This document shows positions 21,990-35,041 of a DNA stretch of 64,000 bases, in pieces (positions within the stretch are counted from its first letter, which is position 1; the number at the start of each line of letters is the position of its first letter). Both the position numbers and the translations under genes were made by a program. This DNA is from Rhynochetos jubatus (lineage: Eukaryota; Chordata; Aves; Eurypygiformes; Rhynochetidae). The stretch is from positions 5,436,589-5,500,588 of the forward strand of contig CM050652.1 of the NCBI GenBank assembly GCA_027574665.1, given 5' to 3'. Under the pieces are notes generated by a model. That model was not told where the DNA came from. It saw only the letters and a list, made by a program, of their open reading frames with translations, and did no database searches.

Positions 21990-24900
21990 GATCCAACTTC
22001 GTAACCATGGGCTTTTACTGGCATTCATGATACTCTAGGATATCTGGAAGGGCCTGCCTGAGGGCCTCCTGTAAGTCCAGGGTCAAATATGAAAGGCCTA
22101 CAAACATGTCTCAGACGTGTCGTGTTATCTCAAATGGCACTATGTGCCTGTGTGGGCAACTGAATGAAGTCTATGGTCACATAATTATACCTCTAAATTT
22201 AGGTGTCTGAATCTGGAACTGAATAACATCCCATGAGACTTTGTGCTGAAAAGACCTATGACAGAAGAGTAGATTTTTTGGGGGAAAAAACCAAACAACC
22301 AAACAACACCAAACCCTGATTTCAAATATGTAGTACACTTCAGTCATTCAGGGGAAATATTGCCCATATCTCCTGACTTTCAGTCCAAAAAGGTTAACAA
22401 TGTATGCCAACCTTGTATGAAATGCTGGTGAATTCAACACAAACCCAACCTACATTCCAATAGCATCTAAGCAAAATTTCAATTAGTGATGGCAACAGAC
22501 AGAAAGTGCAGATGAAAAGGGAGATATCAGAAAAGGAGGGTGGTAATATTGATGGCATATAATTATCTGCAATACTAGCAAAGGCTGGGCAGGTGGGGCA
22601 GTCTGTTGGCTGTGTTTAACATGTTGGTGAAGTCTGAGTCACTTGTACAATGTTGACTGTCACTTCAAGTAAGTTTAGACCTAGCTTAAATGCATTCAAA
22701 GCTTAGGTCTCGATTCTCCACCTTGCTTAAGAATGTTCTCAGATCTCACCAGCCTCAAACCTAGTTAAATCCATGTATTAATCACAATTACCTGGCATGA
22801 TGTTAAATACAGTTTTTCATGAGTTGTGGTAAACATCCCAGCAGATATAGTCAGACTTACAAAAAATTACCCAGGGAAGAAAACACACAGAATGTCCAAA
22901 GTTCATGTTAATGTTGACGCAGAGCATATTGATTTTCTAAGAAAGCAATAAATCTCTTGTGAATTTAATATTTATTATGAGCTACACCTAAGAACCATGA
23001 AAAAGAACGGAAAGGAATGAACTATAGTCCATAACAGTATTCTTTCAGTATTGGTTTCCCCTTTGTGCTAAATTAATGTCTATATTTTTTTCATTTGTTT
23101 TTAGTATGGACCAGCCTAGACTAAGTCTAACTTTGGAATTGAAATACTCCATTGTTTGGCTATAGAAATCCAATTTAATGTTTTAAATATATTTTTACCT
23201 GTTAAGGTTGCTTTTTTCTGCATGTACTCAATTTTGCTTGCTAACAGACTCCCACATTCTTGCTGATATTGTGAAATTGCACAGAAAATATATAGATTCA
23301 TCCAACATCAAACAAAAGACAAAGGACAACTGAAAACAAGAGTGATATTTTGTATAACTCAGGTTATTAAGTTTTTTAGGTTATTAAGTTTTTTACTATT
23401 TTTACTACTATTTTTACACTGAATCTCATAACTGTGGTCACAGTAAAGGATCTCAGACCTCTGGAGTCTAAAACTCGGGCTGGGGACAGGGAGGACTTGG
23501 AATATACAGGTGGGTATGGCTTGGAACTGCTGCAGTGGGTTCTGTTCGTATCTGTCTACATGCCACTTTTTTCATGGTCCTCAGCAATATTTCTGGGACA
23601 TCTCAGCTACTTTACAGAGCCATTGTTTGTGACCTGGCTTATTAACAAGAAGAACACTGTTACTTTATGTTAATATTCTCTGGAGTAAACTGCCATGGAG
23701 TATTAATGGGCGGTCCCTTGGGGATATCGTCAGAGACCGATGGGGAAAAGAATGGTAGAAACCAGCATATTTATTCAAAACAAAGACATTGCCATTAGTA
23801 AGTCAGGGCTGTGAACTCTTAAAAATGTTTGCAGCCCTTCAGGAAGAGGTAGTTAATTGGATAAAATGTTCTCAGATCTGTTGGACCCTGGTAAAGAAAG
23901 AAGACACACCAGATAGATAAACATCAGAAAAATAAAATTATCCACATCACTTTGGAGGCCTAGTCTGTCTTATTAACTACCTATATATTTTCTGTTGGCA
24001 TTTATCTCCACTGCACCTAAGGTCTGTATTGAAAAGAATGCCAAAATACTGAGGCATATCAGATTATACAGTATGATGTACCTCAGATACCATGTGCACT
24101 ATGCTGTGTGCATTTCAATAGCTGCTCGTGGTCTCCCAGGGTATCATATATCCTGTATTTTCAGTATCATACATAGGTTCTGTTATACCCTCTGAATTAA
24201 GGAAACAACTGTTTTTTGTAAATTACTTCAGGGTTCATCTTTCTGCTTCTTCATTTCCCCCTGGTTTTGATGAGAATAGTTTCTATACCTCCACCTCTCA
24301 TTTATTTTCAATTTCTGAAGCCCAGGTTAAGGAGTGTCCACACCCAAACAACAGTGACTAAGACTTTGAAATAACATGAGGCATCTTTAGCTTATTCTCC
24401 AAACGTGTAGCAATGAGTGAGGTGCAGCCCGAAGAAATTGGGTGAGACAAGTTCCCAAGTAATGAATTAATAAATGTTGCAACACTTGTTACTGCCAGCC
24501 AAAATCCCAACTTGGCATGCTAGAACATGACCAGAGCTGTCTTTCTCAACCACCTTCACTTTGCTAGAAAAGATGTTCTTGTTGTATTCAACTAATATGA
24601 AAAAGGAGGACGTGGTATCTGAAAACGCATTTTAAAATACTCAGGAGGAAGTTCACTGAGCAATATATGTAATAATATACCAAGATTAAAATGAGGCTGT
24701 GTGATATAATTCAGATATATGCCTGTTTCCAACAAGAGCAAGAATTTATGTCAGTCCTACTTTGACTGACATTGGGAACTACTTAACCACATAACCATTT
24801 ACCCTTACCAGAAGCAACATCAGAAACCACCATGACAGTTGATCAGGAGTGATTTCTTTAGCCTCCTATAACACAGAATGAGTTATGTCTCACACCCACA

Positions 24901-25950
24901 TTTGCCTGATTTAACTGCAGCTTTCTTAAACTTGGATGTTTAGTCTAAACTAGCTATCCAAAGTGCCGCTATAGGTGAGGGGGAGAGAGAGGAAGAAAGG
25001 CAGCTTGCTAGCTGCCTTGTTGGTGACTTCAGTTGGGCTTAATTGTCTTGGAGGTACCATATATCTTGAAGGATAAGAAAGGGACCATAACTAGGTAGTT
25101 TTGAGTAAACACCTAGCATTTAGGTGACCAAAGGCCACTGAGATATATCCATCATGATAGTTAAGAGGTTCAATTTGCCTAGTTTTAAAGGTGAGCTAAA
25201 GGAACCTCATGAAAGTGTGGTTATGAAGCATCATGTTAACCTTTCAGCAGGTAAATATGCCCTTCCAGGGAGCTTAGGGAAACGTTTTGCTAGATAAACA
25301 AAGAAATGTCACCCACTACCCTAAGAAAATTCAATGTTTTATGAGACCCTGCATATTGCAGAGACTCTGTTGGCCAGGCTGTGACTAACTTGCACCAGGG
25401 AGTGGTTCAGAGCAGGACCCCTCAAGGTGATTAAGAACATCCCCACTGGCTTAGAGGGCCTGGCCTTCCTAGGGGAGTAGTGGCTGCTGTGAGTGTCTTC
25501 TCCACCCACGAGTCGTAGGGTCCAAATTCTGCAGGTTCAAATGTGAACGAGAAGCTTCCGAGTTTTGAGTCAGACTCTCAAAATCAAGATCCAGAAGTTC
25601 AGGATTTTGACTCGTCATCTTCCCAGTGGGAGCTAGGCACTTAAGCCTCTCTAGAAATATATCCCTCTGGACTTGAGCCACCAAAGCTACATATGTATTT
25701 TGCACAGGAGACTCTTGGCTTCCCCATGGTATTTGCATTCCACGTTAAGCTTATGCTTAAGGGCCTTCCTGGCTTTGAGTCTGTAAATTATATTTCCTGA
25801 AGCCAAATTTTCAACAGCGGCCTGTCATATGGGAGGGAGGGAGGCTCCAGCTCTGGGTGACCAACTTTATCCCATCATATTTGGTGTCAGAGGCCTTCTC
25901 ACTTGCAAAGCAAAGCACATAACGCTCAGGAACAGAGGCCCTTGACATGC
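21990..25950. other. Unique DNA, no gene seen
   Basis: There is no recognisable gene. Phrases such as 'taaatttaggtgtctgaatctgg' near 22193 and 'gggagctaggcacttaagcctc' near 25626 recall old dispersed repeats of sauropsids but are too short to call. The minus-strand frame of 89 codons at 25469-25738 overlaps the second phrase and is probably repeat-derived or chance. Confidence 0.35.
23361..23394. repeat. 17-base tandem duplication
   Basis: The 17-mer 'aggttattaagtttttt' occurs twice, back to back without mismatch. It is followed by a shorter reiteration of 'actatttttact' to about 23417. This is a small tandem duplication in AT-rich DNA. Confidence 0.95.
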
Positions 25951-25954
25951 CTGG

Positions 25955-26097
25955 TATTTTATCTTCTCTATCTTTAAGAAAGGGATATTAGTACTTACTT
26001 CTCAATCTCAAATGGTTGTTGTGAAGATTAATTAGTTAATGTTTTTACAACACAGTGAAGATGTAAAGTGCTACTATATAAAAGTATTATTAAGTGC
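25955..26097 (+). mobile_element. MIR-type SINE fossil
   Basis: 'tatctttaagaaagggatattagtacttacttctcaa' is followed by 'tggttgttgtgaagattaattagttaatg', then 'gtaaagtgctactatataaaagtattatt'. This reproduces the MIR core and 3' part in order ('aaaatggggataatagtacctacctc', 'gggttgttgtgaggattaaatgagttaat', 'aaagcgctt...agtaagcgct'). It is among the best-preserved MIR copies here. Confidence 0.7.
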
Positions 26098-26318
26098 CTG
26101 CAGGGTCTTGCTGTCTAATGTGGCTGAATGGGAGAGGCTCTGAACCATGAAGATTAGGTAACTAATTTTTTCTTTTTTTAAATTGCATTATTTTTAACTC
26201 TTTGTTGTTGCATCTTCTCTACAGGGGCTGGAAGTTTACCCTATTCATTGTCTTTTTCTATTTTCTGTAACACTTTTAAATAAGCACACATGGCCTCAGG
26301 TTTTATCTGCATACAGAG

Positions 26319-26530
26319 TTGTATTGGCTTAAATAAAGGTGTGACTTTACACCAATTTCTCTTATCCTAATCCTTTTATTTCAATTTTAAATTAAGCTTA
26401 TTTCAGTTTGACATAAACTGATTCAGAGCACGTTTACGATAAACTGAGATAACCCACACTAAAAGTGAAATTAGTGTGTCCACACAGGGATTTGCTCTAG
26501 TTTAACCAAGGCTGTGAATGTACACACAAG
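26319..26530. repeat. Possible ancient DNA-transposon relic
   Basis: 'gtgtgactttacaccaattt' and 'ttagtgtgtccacacagggatttgctctagtttaacca' resemble widespread 'tgtccacac...agtttaac' repeats remembered from turtle and crocodile genomes. No complete terminal inverted repeat was found, so the class is uncertain. Confidence 0.25.
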
Positions 26531-27151
26531 TTATCATGACACAAATTAGGAAATGAATTTACAACTTGCAAATGATTAAGCAACACCTGCCAGTGCACTT
26601 ACCCCTCAGCACCTCCTCTCCAAAAACCTTAATTTTCATCAAAAGATAACCTACCTCCTACTGCCCGCTTTAACACGGAGTGAAAACATGCACATATTAA
26701 GCACTGTGAAGCAGTTGGGACTTGATATATGTCTAACGTGAACTGGAGAAAAAGGGAAGACACTTGGGCAAGGACTATTCCATACCTTGGACTGAAGTCC
26801 TCTACCTTGCAGGAATGATAGAGGGGATGGAGGGAAGGCAGTTACCATCCAGCCTGACAGTGTTTGTCTAACTGCTACCAAACTGCAAATTTACCCTTCT
26901 TGTTCAATCTTATTTATGTGTCTGTATGCTGCTTTGGCTGACTTACATCCATGCAAATGTGCACATAGACAAGCTCTGAATTGCTGCTGTCCCAATGAGT
27001 CACTATTACCCTAATCAAAATGGTGGCATTCAACACTGCTTTTGTCTTAACACATGTAATTGCACAGCTGGTAGATTGATGGGCGGTTGATGGAAACTCA
27101 GATGTATGCAGGGGTGTTAACAGAAAGGGACAGAATGTAGCTTGTTCTGTT

Positions 27152-27241
27152 ACAAGAAGAAAAAGTAAGTAAAGAAAAAGAGAAATTAAAGGAAAAGAAA
27201 CACTAGAAGGAGAAAAATTAAAGAAAGAGAAATAAAAAAAT
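27152..27241 (+). repeat. Polypurine tract
   Basis: About 90 bases are almost purely A and G on the plus strand, with irregular GAAA/AGAAAA units and a handful of pyrimidines. Such tracts can grow from SINE or LINE tails or arise independently. They can adopt non-B structure, although the low G content makes a stable triplex less likely. Confidence 0.85.
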
Positions 27242-27659
27242 CCTTTTGTACTTTATGGCAAAATTATCAATTGAAATACTGTGGATAAAATCAGAGAAAA
27301 CATAATAAAATTTAATGTACATCTGTAATTATGGATAATATTGGGTCAAAATAGCTGACATAAAACACTTCTAAGGAATCAGTATTCAATGACATATGAA
27401 AGATATAAATTTTTAAACAATCCATATTTTCACTGTTCCTTAAGTGACTAAAATATTTAGTTACCTGGTTGTTATCAAGCACTGATGAATGTGATTGGTG
27501 AAATAAATAAGGATATTAAGTCTTTTCCCTTTCACTTAAATTTTTATTTTATTCAAAACAGACTGAAGATTTTATAAAATCAAAACCTAAATTTAGGCTC
27601 CCAAACCCTTATTTAGAAACTTAAGTGAGAAGTTTATTTAGCAAAGATCATAAGCACAT

Positions 27660-27780
27660 GTTTAAATTGATCCTGGTTCAGGAATGTGCTTAAGTATATG
27701 CTTTAATCTGATTAAATATGTGTTTAATGTTAAACATATGTTGAAATGCTTTGCTGAATTGTGGCCTGATTTTCAAAAGT
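27660..27780. repeat. Imperfect palindromic ancient repeat
   Basis: 'atcctggttcaggaatgtgcttaagtatatgcttta' is an imperfect inverted match to 'taaacatatgttgaaatgctttgctgaattgtggcc' downstream. The known sauropsid repeat phrase 'ttaagcatgtgcttaa...gctttgctgaat' fits both arms. This looks like a hairpin-type non-autonomous element or palindromic relic, much diverged. Confidence 0.4.
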
Positions 27781-28139
27781 GTTAAGTACCTTGAACATCT
27801 CATTAAGGTCAAGCAAAGCTGCATGTGTTCATGCTCTTACCCATCAAGGCATTTTCTTACATGTTTAAGTTCAGATTTAGGAGCCTAGCCATTTTTTTAA
27901 CTAAAATTTTGGAATGAGTATTGCTGAAGATAAACACAGAAACATCTGGATTCCTACCTTATCTGAGCTATCTACCCCTAATGAGTTTTCAAAGTTGGAC
28001 TGAAGGACTCAAAACTTCAGCACAGCCTTGGTTTGTTTGGTTTGGTTTTGTTTTTGTTTTTAAAATGTAATTTTTAGTGCTCTCTGTTTCCATTTGGAAA
28101 TGCCCTGCGTTTTCCAGTCCCAGCCAGCACCAAGAAGTG

Positions 28140-28215
28140 GTGTGTGAAAAGAAGTATTACTATTAGCATTATTTATTAAGTGCTGACAGTGTGCTTAGTT
28201 CGGTACAGAACACAA
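28140..28215 (-). mobile_element. MIR-type SINE 3' part, reverse orientation
   Basis: 'tactattagcattatttattaagtgctgacagtgtgctt' resembles the reverse complement of the MIR 3' end ('ataatagctaacatttattgagcgcttactatgtgccaggc'). Only the 3' part is visible. Confidence 0.5.
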
Positions 28216-30109
28216 GTGAAGGCAGAACCTTCTTTGCAGATCTTACTCACAGGTAGTCTGGATTAATTTCAAGTTCCAGATGGCTTTTCCGGGTGGTTTC
28301 TATTTTATCTGAAATAGTTTTCCTTTTTCTAAGAAAAACAAAGAGATAGTTTAGGATTGGAAAATTTTTTCCCCTGTTCTAAGTTTATAACAAATTAAAG
28401 GCCAGACATGTTTTGGCTTCTAAAACTTCTAAAAGTCTGATTAATCATATTGCTCTTTATGTCATTTTTCTTAGGAATAAACAGTAGTTTTTAAACTCCT
28501 TCTCACTGCATAAATATATATTTGTAGTTTTTTTCATATTTTTTCCTTTATAAGGAACTCTGCTTTCCAATAATCTTTGATTTACATCAATAACAGCTTT
28601 CCTGTTGACTCAGAAAAGCTTTAGATCTAACCTAAAAGCCTTTCTGCAGCTGAATCTTGCTAAGGGGTGGTAAGTCTTAGCCTGTTCCCACCTGCTTATT
28701 TTCACTCTTTTCTTCCAGCCCCTTCCCTTGCAGCACTAAGAAGGTATTTCTCACTTCTCACGCCCAACGTACACACAAATACCGTCAGGACTGCTGCTGC
28801 CTGATCAGCTTTTGTTCATGTGCTCTGCAGGAGAAATATCATCTTGCTTTTAAGTAAACCTGGAATGGGGTGCTGTAGTGGCACCATGACCATACTGCAG
28901 TTCTATACATGTGTGATGCCAAACTATACAAAAGAAACCAGGCCTGGTGTAATTATAGAATATGTGACACTAATCTGCACCCAACTCTGATTCAACCTGG
29001 GAAACAAGGCCTTCCCCAGGCCCACTCCACACCTGTCCCCAACACAACCTCACGTCCTCCACCTTTTTTCCTATGTCCTTTGTTTACTGTGTCACCTCTC
29101 TTTTAGAGCAAGGGCCAAAGTGGGAGATGCTCTTTCTCCTGATGGAGGCAAGACCTTCCACCCTTATGTTAACATTGGAACAAAATGGAGCTGTTTTCTG
29201 AGGAGAATGGGGACATAAGTCTTCAGAATGGAAGAGCTGAGGTGGAAAGTCATATGGGAGGACCTTCACTCCATCGCGGAATGGCAAAAAATTCCAGAGG
29301 GAAGGAGTAAGTCCTAATTACCTTTTGTGCTGAAGACTCCAAAATGGAGTGACTTCTTCCAGGGACAGGTCCTGACCCTTCTCAAAAGAACAGATCAGCT
29401 AGGAAACACAAATTTACCCTTAGCGCTTCCTCTCTCTCCCACCTGTTCCCAAATACTTGGCCTTCTGGTGCAAAATACTTAACCATGATGTGATACTTGG
29501 TGATATCATGCTACTTGTTTGTATCATAATTAACAAAAAATTCAAATTACATTTCCCTAAAGTATCTTGTGGTCTTGTTGATTATTCAAAAGGGATGGTA
29601 AATTTTTAGGATGCAGGAAGGTGGTGACAAACATTTGGGAGCAGACTGGCAGTGGTTTTGATTTTATTCGGCTACAGCACAGGCAGAACATGACATCTGG
29701 CTGTAGTCTTTTAAGCGAGTTACTAGTCCTTCAGTTTGGTCTCACATAACATTAACTATCTAAAACACATCTTGTCTTGTTGTCTAGGCTCCCTCTACAG
29801 ATAATGAAGAGAATCCATAAGGTGATTCATCTCAGAATCATGAGATGATTGACTCATTGAATGCATGATGTCCCTCTACATACATTTGGACTTCGGGGGA
29901 ATTTAGACAACTATCTTGTATTAAACATCATATGTTTAGATGCCTAATGTAAGCTGAAGCCATCTCAAAACCTTTACCAAGAATGCTTAACTATCAAATC
30001 AGTAGGAGAACTGCTTTGGTACCTTTCCTCCACCTCATGTGAATCACAAGCTTGTTTCTTTATCGGGACTTGTTTGGTGTGTTCCAGATTAATGATAATC
30101 ATGATAATT

Positions 30110-30345
30110 CTTTAGGGAGATTAAGTAATACTCACAGTCACCATGTGTGATAAGTAAGTATAGATATCGCTGTTTTACAGATGAGGAAATAGACGGTGAG
30201 AGTTTAAATGACTTGTTCTATCTAATTTAATCTTGTTTGAGCTAATCTAATCTATGTTTTAGAAATAAATCACCCAATCACTGTGATATACAGGCAATAG
30301 ACAGTCAAGACAGTGTTCAGGAATTCCTAGCTCCCAGGTCTATCT
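30110..30345 (-). mobile_element. MIR-type SINE fossil, reverse orientation
   Basis: 'cgctgttttacagatgaggaaatagacggtgagagtttaaatgacttgttc' is the reverse complement of the MIR segment 'gcaagtcacttaacctctctgtgcctcagtttcctcatctgtaaaa'. A second match, 'ggaattcctagctcccaggtct' near 30321, corresponds to the MIR 5' 'gatttgaacccaggtct' region in the expected direction. Confidence 0.65.
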
Positions 30346-31358
30346 TTTCCTCACAGAATCATTGCCTTAAGACACAAGACATAGCAGCAAATGATCCTAA
30401 AAGTTTCCATGAAGTATTTCTAGGTCATGTATTTTAATGCAGTCGAAGTTCTGAAAACACAGTACTTCTCTTTCTTTCTCTGAATGGAGTGGTATAGGGT
30501 TTGTCACTGCACCGAAGAGCTGAGTATGTGAGGAAATGCATGAGAGAACTGTGTCGTAGGTGACATTTATGTTATTCCTTTGGAGAATTATCTGGGAAAA
30601 GTAAGACTTGAACCCTTTTGACAATAAGGCAATATGACTTCAGTCTTAACTCCTTCCTCTAGGAGTTAAAAGAATCTTAACATTAATAAAGAAAACCTAT
30701 TGTTTGAATTGCTTTACTACTTTGATTTTTTTTATTATTTGCTTTAATTTTTTTAAACCAAAACTTTCTTCTCCGGTACAACTGACTCCTAGAATTTTAA
30801 ATCTGTTTGTGAGATGGGCCTGTATGGCCAGTACATTTATTGGGAAAGAAAAATGCAGATTTATAATACACATTTGACTTACAAGAGTGAAAAAATAAGT
30901 TCCACCCTGAAGAGTGGCTACTTGTTGGAACGAGGTTCAATTCACCCTCCTAGCTCAGATAAAGTGCAGATATGAACCAATCTGGAATGAATGTTTAACA
31001 TTGAGAGTATTTGCTATCTCTGGGAATAATCTGGTCTCTTTGGGTTTTCTAAGCAGTTGGTTAAAGTTGATGGGGTTTTTGTGTGGAAATGGGAAAAAAA
31101 GTTTTGGAATCTTACAAAGACTGTGGAAGAGAAAATAATTGTTTTATTAAAGTTATTCAGCTAGTAACACAGATCTGATAGATCCACATTGAAAGGGAAC
31201 ACATGCAGTACACTTGCAGGACTGGATTCTGGGCGTTCCACCAAATTATAGGGTGCATTTACAGAGTGAAGTGTAGTTTTCAGTCTGCTACATGAGAAAG
31301 TGATCTCCTCTCTCAAATGAATGATTTCTTACCTGTTCAGTTTTTACTGCGGGTACAG

Positions 31359-31568
31359 TCAGTGCGGCCTTCTGTGATTAGCTCTATCTCGGAAGTACGG
31401 GGCAATCACTTCTCCACAGAAACATGTTCTACCTCTTTCAAAGCCTCTGGTTAAATTTTTATCTAAGTCATCAGATTTAGCAATTTGTAACTGATCTAAT
31501 CTCTCTGCAAAATCCTTGCTCACCGAAACTGTATCCAACAGCTCTTCACTGTAAACCTTGTTGTTCAT
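31359..31568 (-). other. Protein-like ORF or exon, 69 codons from ATG, unrecognised
   Basis: Seen on the minus strand: an open frame from 31628 to a TGA at 31359-31361, 89 residues in all, with the first ATG at 31566-31568. From that ATG it reads MNNKVYSEELLDTVSVSKD and ends RDRANHRRPH. It has balanced charge, no low complexity and four CpG dinucleotides in AT-rich surroundings. A full-consensus donor (ACAG|GTAAGAA) lies 26 bases beyond the stop codon, at 31333. The upstream side is purine-rich, so no good acceptor is visible. A CxC pair (TCFCGE) near the end could bind metal. I do not recognise the family. Alternatives are an exon of an unknown gene, a decayed coding fragment, or chance. Confidence 0.3.
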
Positions 31569-31659
31569 ATAAAAATAGAACCGCAAATTATGTCGGTGTC
31601 TTTTCTTTATTCTCTTTTTTTTTACTTCTTATGACCTATCGCCCTTTCTTTTAACCTAA

Positions 31660-32115
31660 ATCAAACAGATTTGCAGATTTGCTTAACAATAGCACTTTAT
31701 GAATCATATCACCAATTGCCAGCTATCATACTGTGAAACAGCTAATAATGTGTAATTAACGTTATAGGCAAGTAATGAATCACATCATCATTGCTGTCTA
31801 CCACATTATTAAAAGGAAAGATTTAAGTAATCATCACCACTACCTTTTTATTTTCTTCCCTCCTTCCCCCAAAGTACTGTAAGAAGAAAAGGAAATTCCA
31901 ACTGCTTATGTCAGCTGTTATTTCCAGCAAACAGCATGATACATCAAAATGATATCCGTAATCATTTACATAGGAAAAGCCTAAGACAGATAGGTAAATA
32001 GGTTAAAACTTTCTGTGACCTATCATATTTACTGTCAGCATGTGCGTTCAAACAAGCCATTTGCTGAGATTAAGAATACCCACGAGCGGAAGGAATAAAA
32101 TATTCAGTTAAAAAG
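31660..32115. promoter_or_regulatory. Candidate conserved non-coding element
   Basis: This unique stretch is rich in TAAT-type homeodomain core motifs, for example 'gtgtaattaacg' at 31751 and 'aagtaatcatc' at 31826. It also carries a forkhead-like 'caaacaag' at 32049 and CpG-containing words. It contains no repeats, and its composition resembles developmental enhancers. There is no direct evidence of conservation in one sequence, so this is inference. Confidence 0.2.
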
Positions 32116-32129
32116 GCACATTCATCCAC

Positions 32130-34840
32130 CCTATAATTTGGAAAATTATTAGAATTCAGCTCTGGGCTCCCATTGGACACTGTGCAGTAACTGTTCTCAA
32201 AGAAGAAAAGGCAGGCTTCCTATCTCCAGGTTTAAGTCTTGTTTTTTTCCCCAAGTTTGGCCATGTATTTGACCAGCCTGTTGCACATCTTCTGCACCAA
32301 ATTCTCATTTATTCTGGATGTGTTTTTTCTTTTTTCTTTCTTTTTTTTTTTTTCCTCCTAATAATTCTGCCCAGACCTGAGCATAAATATAGTGATTTTT
32401 CGGCTCATGTTTCACTGAAAATAATGATGCCCTTGTAGAAAGCTCCTCTTCCTGCTCTCCCCATACAGGACCCATGATTCACTCTTTGTCTCACCAGGAT
32501 GAAAGTTACCAGAAGCCCTGCCAAAGCCGTTAATACATTCCTAATAGGTGATTGAGGAGAGTCATGTCAATACAGCCATGTCAATACATGTCAATAAAAC
32601 ACGTAGAGGGTGAGACAGAGTGCTTGCCAGGCAGTTTCATTGACCTATTTGTCTTGTTCAATATGATGAGTGGAAAAACAACTACTAAAGCTAATGAAAA
32701 GACTGCATGACAGCCATTCTCGCTGACCCTTAGGGGGAACCCAGGAATTCACCTTGTTAAGACTGTTTGCATAGAAGATGAAAAAATATTTACATACAAC
32801 GAAATCAGGACTGTTTCACTATTTTGTATGGTCTCAAGTCCCATAATGAGGAATCTTCAAAACATGTATATTCCCAACATCCCTTAGATTTGACAATATA
32901 CTTATCTTGCAAGTAGGTAGATAGAGGATAAATCCCTTCTCAATAGGAGTCTGTATCAGACAAGGGTATTGAAATGAAATTTTCTGCTTCACTGGCAAAT
33001 GCTTTAGATACCAAACTATCTTTCCTCCTATAAGCTTTTTATTGTGAACTCTTTTTTCAAGTATTTTAAAACAAATGACAGTCTCTTTAATGTGTACTTT
33101 ATAAGCTTTCAACAAATGCATTTACATATTTTTAATATCAAAGAAGAGAAACTAAGTTTTCAGGTTTTTAATATTAATATTTTAACATTTTTTCCCTTCC
33201 TTTCTCCCCTGTTCTTCATTTCTTCCTTCTGAGCAATTCTTCCCCTGACTTTATTTCTATATTTTTAATGGAAAAATCTAGAAACTCTGGAAGAGACTCA
33301 TTTGTTCTTACGCTGAGTTAGTCATTGTAGTCTTCCTTTTTCCTAGTGGAGGCACCTGCAGAATGAAGATCTCTGATTTAGTTGCTGACTCTTCCAAAGA
33401 TGCCTATAGCTGTCCTTTGAATACTGAGTATGCCTATGGCAACTGGTTCATAGTCAAACATATAAATGTAAATACATGAAGTTAAATGATAGCAATACCA
33501 CCCAGGAATGAGAACTTGAAATAAATGTGATATTCCCCCTTTCCTTTGATACTTTTTTCCACTCTTTTTGTAAGCCAAAGTACAAATGGGGGGAAAGAAT
33601 TAGGGGAAAAAAATGAAAAATCACTGGCACTTAGCTTGTTAAATAAATGTTGAAAGCAAATACTGATGATTTCCATTATTTGTTACACTTTTAAACATAC
33701 TAATAACAGTAACAAACTAAAACAAAGACTCTCACAAAAACCCTCAGTATGTAAGTTCTAACTCAATATAGCACAAAGGATGTGTATTTGACTGATTTCC
33801 GCACAGTAACCAGTAGCTGAAACGGTCAGTCAGAAGGAGGGAGAAGCGAGCTCATTCCTTCCCTGAGCTTAAGGTTTTTGCATGTAAGACTCACTTTGTA
33901 TAAGTTTATATTGACAATGTGGAAAAAGAAAAATTTAAAGAAAACAGGAAACAGGATCCTGACTTGATTTTACAGCAGTTAGGCTGCCTAGCTGAGAAGG
34001 AGCAGGTCTGGATTATGAGCTCTCTTCCCAGGCTTGTTTATGTGTTTTGCATTAGGCAGCCACTGAATAAAACAAACCTGGAGCTGTGCCAGGCGTTGTC
34101 CACACCCATGCAGTTGCAGAATTGCGACCTCAGTCTTTCCCATAGATATGGTTTGTCACACCTCCCATGCAAAAAACCAGAACTTTCTCCTATAGTGTCA
34201 GTCACTTATTTTTCCCAATAGCATTTGAAGCAATGTAAATAGGGGTGGATTTCCTGTTGACCTGTGAATTATTTTCCCCATTGGTAGTATTTCAGATATT
34301 TTGTTGATATTGTTCCCATTTCCTGGGATATTTCAGATATATTGTTCCTCTTGAAATACTGAGTAATTTATTTCTTTACGGAATTATAATCTCCAAAAGA
34401 CAAACTAACTCTAGTAACATTTTCCTTTAAGAAAGGCCTTTCACATGCTACCAAATAACATTGTAATGTCTGCCACTGAATTTAAATAGCATTTCTGGTA
34501 TTGGTCAATGCACAATTGAGTTGCTTGCTGGAATAAAAAAAATCAAACTGGTATAAGTGTCAATTTTGAAGTAATAATTATAGTTTTATGCAGTAAAGTA
34601 TTTATTATATTATCAAATTAATACACCTTTTGGCATGTCAGGGTCTGTGGGTAATTATAGTTTAGTACTGTGGTAATAATTTGTATGATTTATGTTACCT
34701 ATGGAGCAGTACTGAAAGCCAAAAAGCTGTCTGGCATAATTACTGTTAAGAGGTAAGATCAACAGATATCCCTAGCCAAAAGAACACAGCCCTAAGGGTA
34801 ATAGACTCAAACAAGCAGAAGTCACCTCAGGTATTTGCTT
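32130..34840. other. Unique AT-rich DNA, no gene seen
   Basis: I see short direct repeats such as 'catgtcaatacagccatgtcaatacatgtcaata' at 32563-32596 and a reiterated 'atttcagatat' near 34288 and 34330. A T-rich run lies at 32328-32354. No gene or classifiable element is supported. Confidence 0.4.
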
Positions 34841-34845
34841 TGCAG

Positions 34846-35041
34846 CTTGCCTTTTCTCACCCGAGAGCCGGCCCACCCACTATTCCAGGTTACGTTAACA
34901 AGAATTTGTTGCTTTTATGTTGTTGTTTCCATTGACCTTGAAGTTCTCATTTTAAAAGTGAGATATAAGAAAATGGTAGTAAGGAACCATTTGCAAGACA
35001 TTTCTTCTGAAATACGAAGAAAAAGGTTTGCCGTGAGATGA
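34846..35041 (+). other. Weak exon-like segment
   Basis: 'gtatttgctttgcag' ends at 34845, and 'gatgaag|gtaggtg' provides a donor-like site at 35043. One frame is open across the segment and stops at 35041, just before the donor. The 5' part is GC-richer (CCCGAGAGCCGGCCCACCC). No family is recognised. Confidence 0.15.
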
